6,179 bases of DNA. Source: Fimbriimonadales bacterium. GTDB lineage: Bacteria; Armatimonadota; Fimbriimonadia; Fimbriimonadales; GBS-DC. Made by a program: the position numbers and the translations under genes. Each line of letters begins with the position of its first letter. Position 1 is the stretch's first letter. The notes under the pieces are model-generated. The model was not told the origin of the DNA. It saw only the letters and a program-made list of their open reading frames with translations, and searched no databases. Positions 4,996 to 6,179 of this stretch are shown piece by piece. The stretch spans positions 1 through 6,179 of the forward strand of contig JAOAES010000155.1 of assembly GCA_026416655.1 (NCBI GenBank), in the 5' to 3' direction.

Positions 4996-5011
4996 GTAGA
5001 CAATTATCTAC
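4996..5011. promoter_or_regulatory. Near-palindrome over the recA transcription start, candidate repressor site
   Basis: GTAGACAATTATCTAC is symmetric except for one C/A pair (5001/5006), giving the form GTAGA-N6-TCTAC. It starts four bases after the -10 box and covers the predicted start of transcription, a classic place for a repressor. Since recA is commonly controlled by LexA, it is a candidate SOS box for this lineage. It is neither the E. coli CTGT-N8-ACAG nor the Gram-positive GAAC-N4-GTTC form. Confidence 0.45.
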
Positions 5012-5027
5012 CTTTTAGGAGACGACG

Positions 5028-6086
5028 ATGGCGATGAACAATCTTTCGGCAGCAGAGAAGCAGAAGGCGCTGGAGGCGGCGATTGCGCAAGCGGAGCGTC
5101 AGTTCGGTAAAGGGAGCGTTATGCGCTTGGGCGAGGCGACGCGCCTGCAGGTCGCCGCAATTCCGACGGGCAGCACCGCGCTGGATTTGGCGCTGGGCGT
5201 CGGCGGTATCCCTCGTGGACGAATCATCGAGATTTACGGCACGGAGTCGTCGGGCAAGACGACGCTCGCGCTCCATATGATTGCCGAGGCGCAGAAGCTG
5301 GGCGGGAACGCGCTGTTCGTGGACGCGGAACACGCCCTTGACCCCGAATACGCTCGCGCGATTGGCGTGGATGTGGATCGTCTGTTCATCTCGCAGCCGT
5401 CCACGGGCGACGAGGCGCTGGAGATTATGGACACGCTCATCCGCAGCGGCGCGTTCGATATCGCCGTGCTGGACTCGGTCGCCGCGCTGATGCCCCGCCA
5501 AGAGGTAGAAGGCGATATCGGCGATGTGACGGTCGGCGCGCAGGCGCGCCTGATGTCGCAGGCGTTGCGCAAACTCGGCGCGTCCGCCGCCAAGAGCAAC
5601 ACTGCCGTCGTGTTCATCAACCAGATTCGCGAGAAGGTCGGCGTGATGTACGGCAACCCTGAAACCACGCCGGGCGGGCGCGCGCTCAAGTTCTGGGCGT
5701 CCGTGCGCCTCGAAGTGCGCCGCGTGGACAATATCAAGCAGGGCAACGAGATTATCGGTGTGCGCACGCGCGTCAAGGTCGTCAAAAATAAGGTCGCGCC
5801 CCCCTTCAAGCAAGCCGAGTTCGATGTGATTTTCGGGCAGGGCATCTCGAAGCTGGGCGACCTGATTGACCAGGCGCTGGCGATGGGCGTGATTCAGAAA
5901 TCGGGCACATGGTTCAGCTTCGGCGAGACGCGCTTGGGGCAGGGACGCGAGAATGCCCGCGCCTATCTGGAGCAGAACCCTGAGCTGGTGCAGCAGATTG
6001 AGCAGGCGGTGCGCGCACAGATGTCGCCGACCGCTGTCGTCGCCACTGCCAGCGAGGTCGACGAAGTGGTCGACGCGCTGGATTGA
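5028..6086 (+). CDS. recA: Recombinase RecA
   Basis: A 352-residue DNA recombinase that forms ATP-dependent filaments on single-stranded DNA for homologous recombination and triggers LexA self-cleavage in the SOS response. Visible parts: N-terminal helix with FGKGSVMRLG (26-35); Walker A GTESSGKT (71-78), with Thr where most RecA have Pro; DAEHALDP (99-106) with the catalytic Glu101; Walker B IAVLDS (145-150); loop L1 around EVEGDIGD (159-166); loop L2 region FINQIREKVGVMYGNPETT (196-214), then PGGRALKF (215-222). The C-terminal domain is complete and ends in an acidic tail, SEVDEVVDALD. AGGAG at 5017-5021 lies six bases before the ATG at 5028; a second ATG at 5034 is less well spaced. It is driven by its own promoter and followed by a palindromic repeat. 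Confidence 0.98.
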   Translation: MAMNNLSAAEKQKALEAAIAQAERQFGKGSVMRLGEATRLQVAAIPTGSTALDLALGVGGIPRGRIIEIYGTESSGKTTLALHMIAEAQKLGGNALFVDAEHALDPEYARAIGVDVDRLFISQPSTGDEALEIMDTLIRSGAFDIAVLDSVAALMPRQEVEGDIGDVTVGAQARLMSQALRKLGASAAKSNTAVVFINQIREKVGVMYGNPETTPGGRALKFWASVRLEVRRVDNIKQGNEIIGVRTRVKVVKNKVAPPFKQAEFDVIFGQGISKLGDLIDQALAMGVIQKSGTWFSFGETRLGQGRENARAYLEQNPELVQQIEQAVRAQMSPTAVVATASEVDEVVDALD

Positions 6087-6094
6087 GTTGTTAG

Positions 6095-6123
6095 CCCTTG
6101 CTCCCCAAGAACAGGGGTGAGGG
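6095..6123 (+). terminator. Imperfect hairpin after recA
   Basis: CCCC (6103-6106) pairs with GGGG (6114-6117), with broken extension toward CCC (6095-6097) and GGG (6121-6123). It starts nine bases after the recA stop. No U tract follows, so it would be at best an atypical terminator, perhaps together with the palindromic repeat just downstream. Confidence 0.25.
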
Positions 6124-6130
6124 CGGATGT

Positions 6131-6179
6131 GTGGGACGCCGACGCTACGATGAGCGCGCTCGTAGCGTCAGCGTCCCGC
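6131..6179. repeat. Palindromic interspersed repeat, copy 2
   Basis: GACGCTACGA (6141-6150) pairs perfectly with TCGTAGCGTC (6160-6169); after a C/A mismatch at 6140/6170 pairing resumes out to 6131/6179 with one T-G wobble. The arms match copy 1 (2435-2479), including the mismatch position, while the loop differs (TGAGCGCGC). It begins 44 bp after the recA stop and runs to the window edge, so its true end may lie outside. Confidence 0.75.

Noticed and set aside
5004..5813. Minus-strand reading frame (269 codons) across recA
   Set aside because: It is the antisense shadow of recA, with biased Arg/His/Leu composition and no family features.

Overview
The window most likely comes from an Armatimonadota (Armatimonadetes) bacterium or a close relative. 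This is inferred from two DUF1559-type (H-X9-DG) prepilins that share the start FTLIELLVVIAIIAIL followed by LFPVF(A/S)QAREKARQT, a form that is abundant and paralogous in that phylum. High G+C and a diderm-type mix of exported proteins fit. No rRNA or other decisive marker is present, and recA would be the best gene for placing it.

Layout. Bases 1-78 are the last 25 codons of an upstream gene, possibly Uma2-like. A GufA-like ZIP metal transporter follows directly (79-855, +). Then comes a small exported cysteine-rich protein (928-1317, +) and a DUF1559 pseudopilin (1416-2339, +). A convergent gap (2340-2516) carries a palindromic repeat. On the opposite strand lie a second DUF1559 pseudopilin (2517-3257, -) and, upstream of it, a second exported cysteine-rich protein (3383-3802, -). 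A 74-bp divergent promoter region separates that gene from a Gfo/Idh/MocA oxidoreductase (3877-4968, +). The window ends with recA (5028-6086, +) and a second copy of the palindromic repeat (about 6131-6179).

The most interesting point is that the middle of the window holds the same two-gene module twice, in convergent orientation: a short exported Cys-rich protein with no Shine-Dalgarno and an apparently leaderless start, then a DUF1559 pseudopilin with a strong Shine-Dalgarno. The two Cys-rich proteins share the exact spacing C-x4-C-x-C-x2-C and have Pro/Arg-rich tails. In both modules a long-range inverted repeat (11 bp and 13 bp) has its 5' arm inside the end of the Cys-rich reading frame and its 3' arm running into the pilin Shine-Dalgarno. 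This suggests translational coupling: the pilin ribosome site would be closed unless a ribosome is finishing the Cys-rich gene. It is a hypothesis from sequence alone.

Other signals are three promoters whose -10 box sits 6-9 nt before an ATG, a near-consensus sigma70 promoter for recA followed by a 16-bp near-palindrome at the predicted transcription start (candidate SOS operator), and a tandem hairpin repeat in the second module's leader. There is no CRISPR array, tRNA, rRNA or transposase gene in the window.
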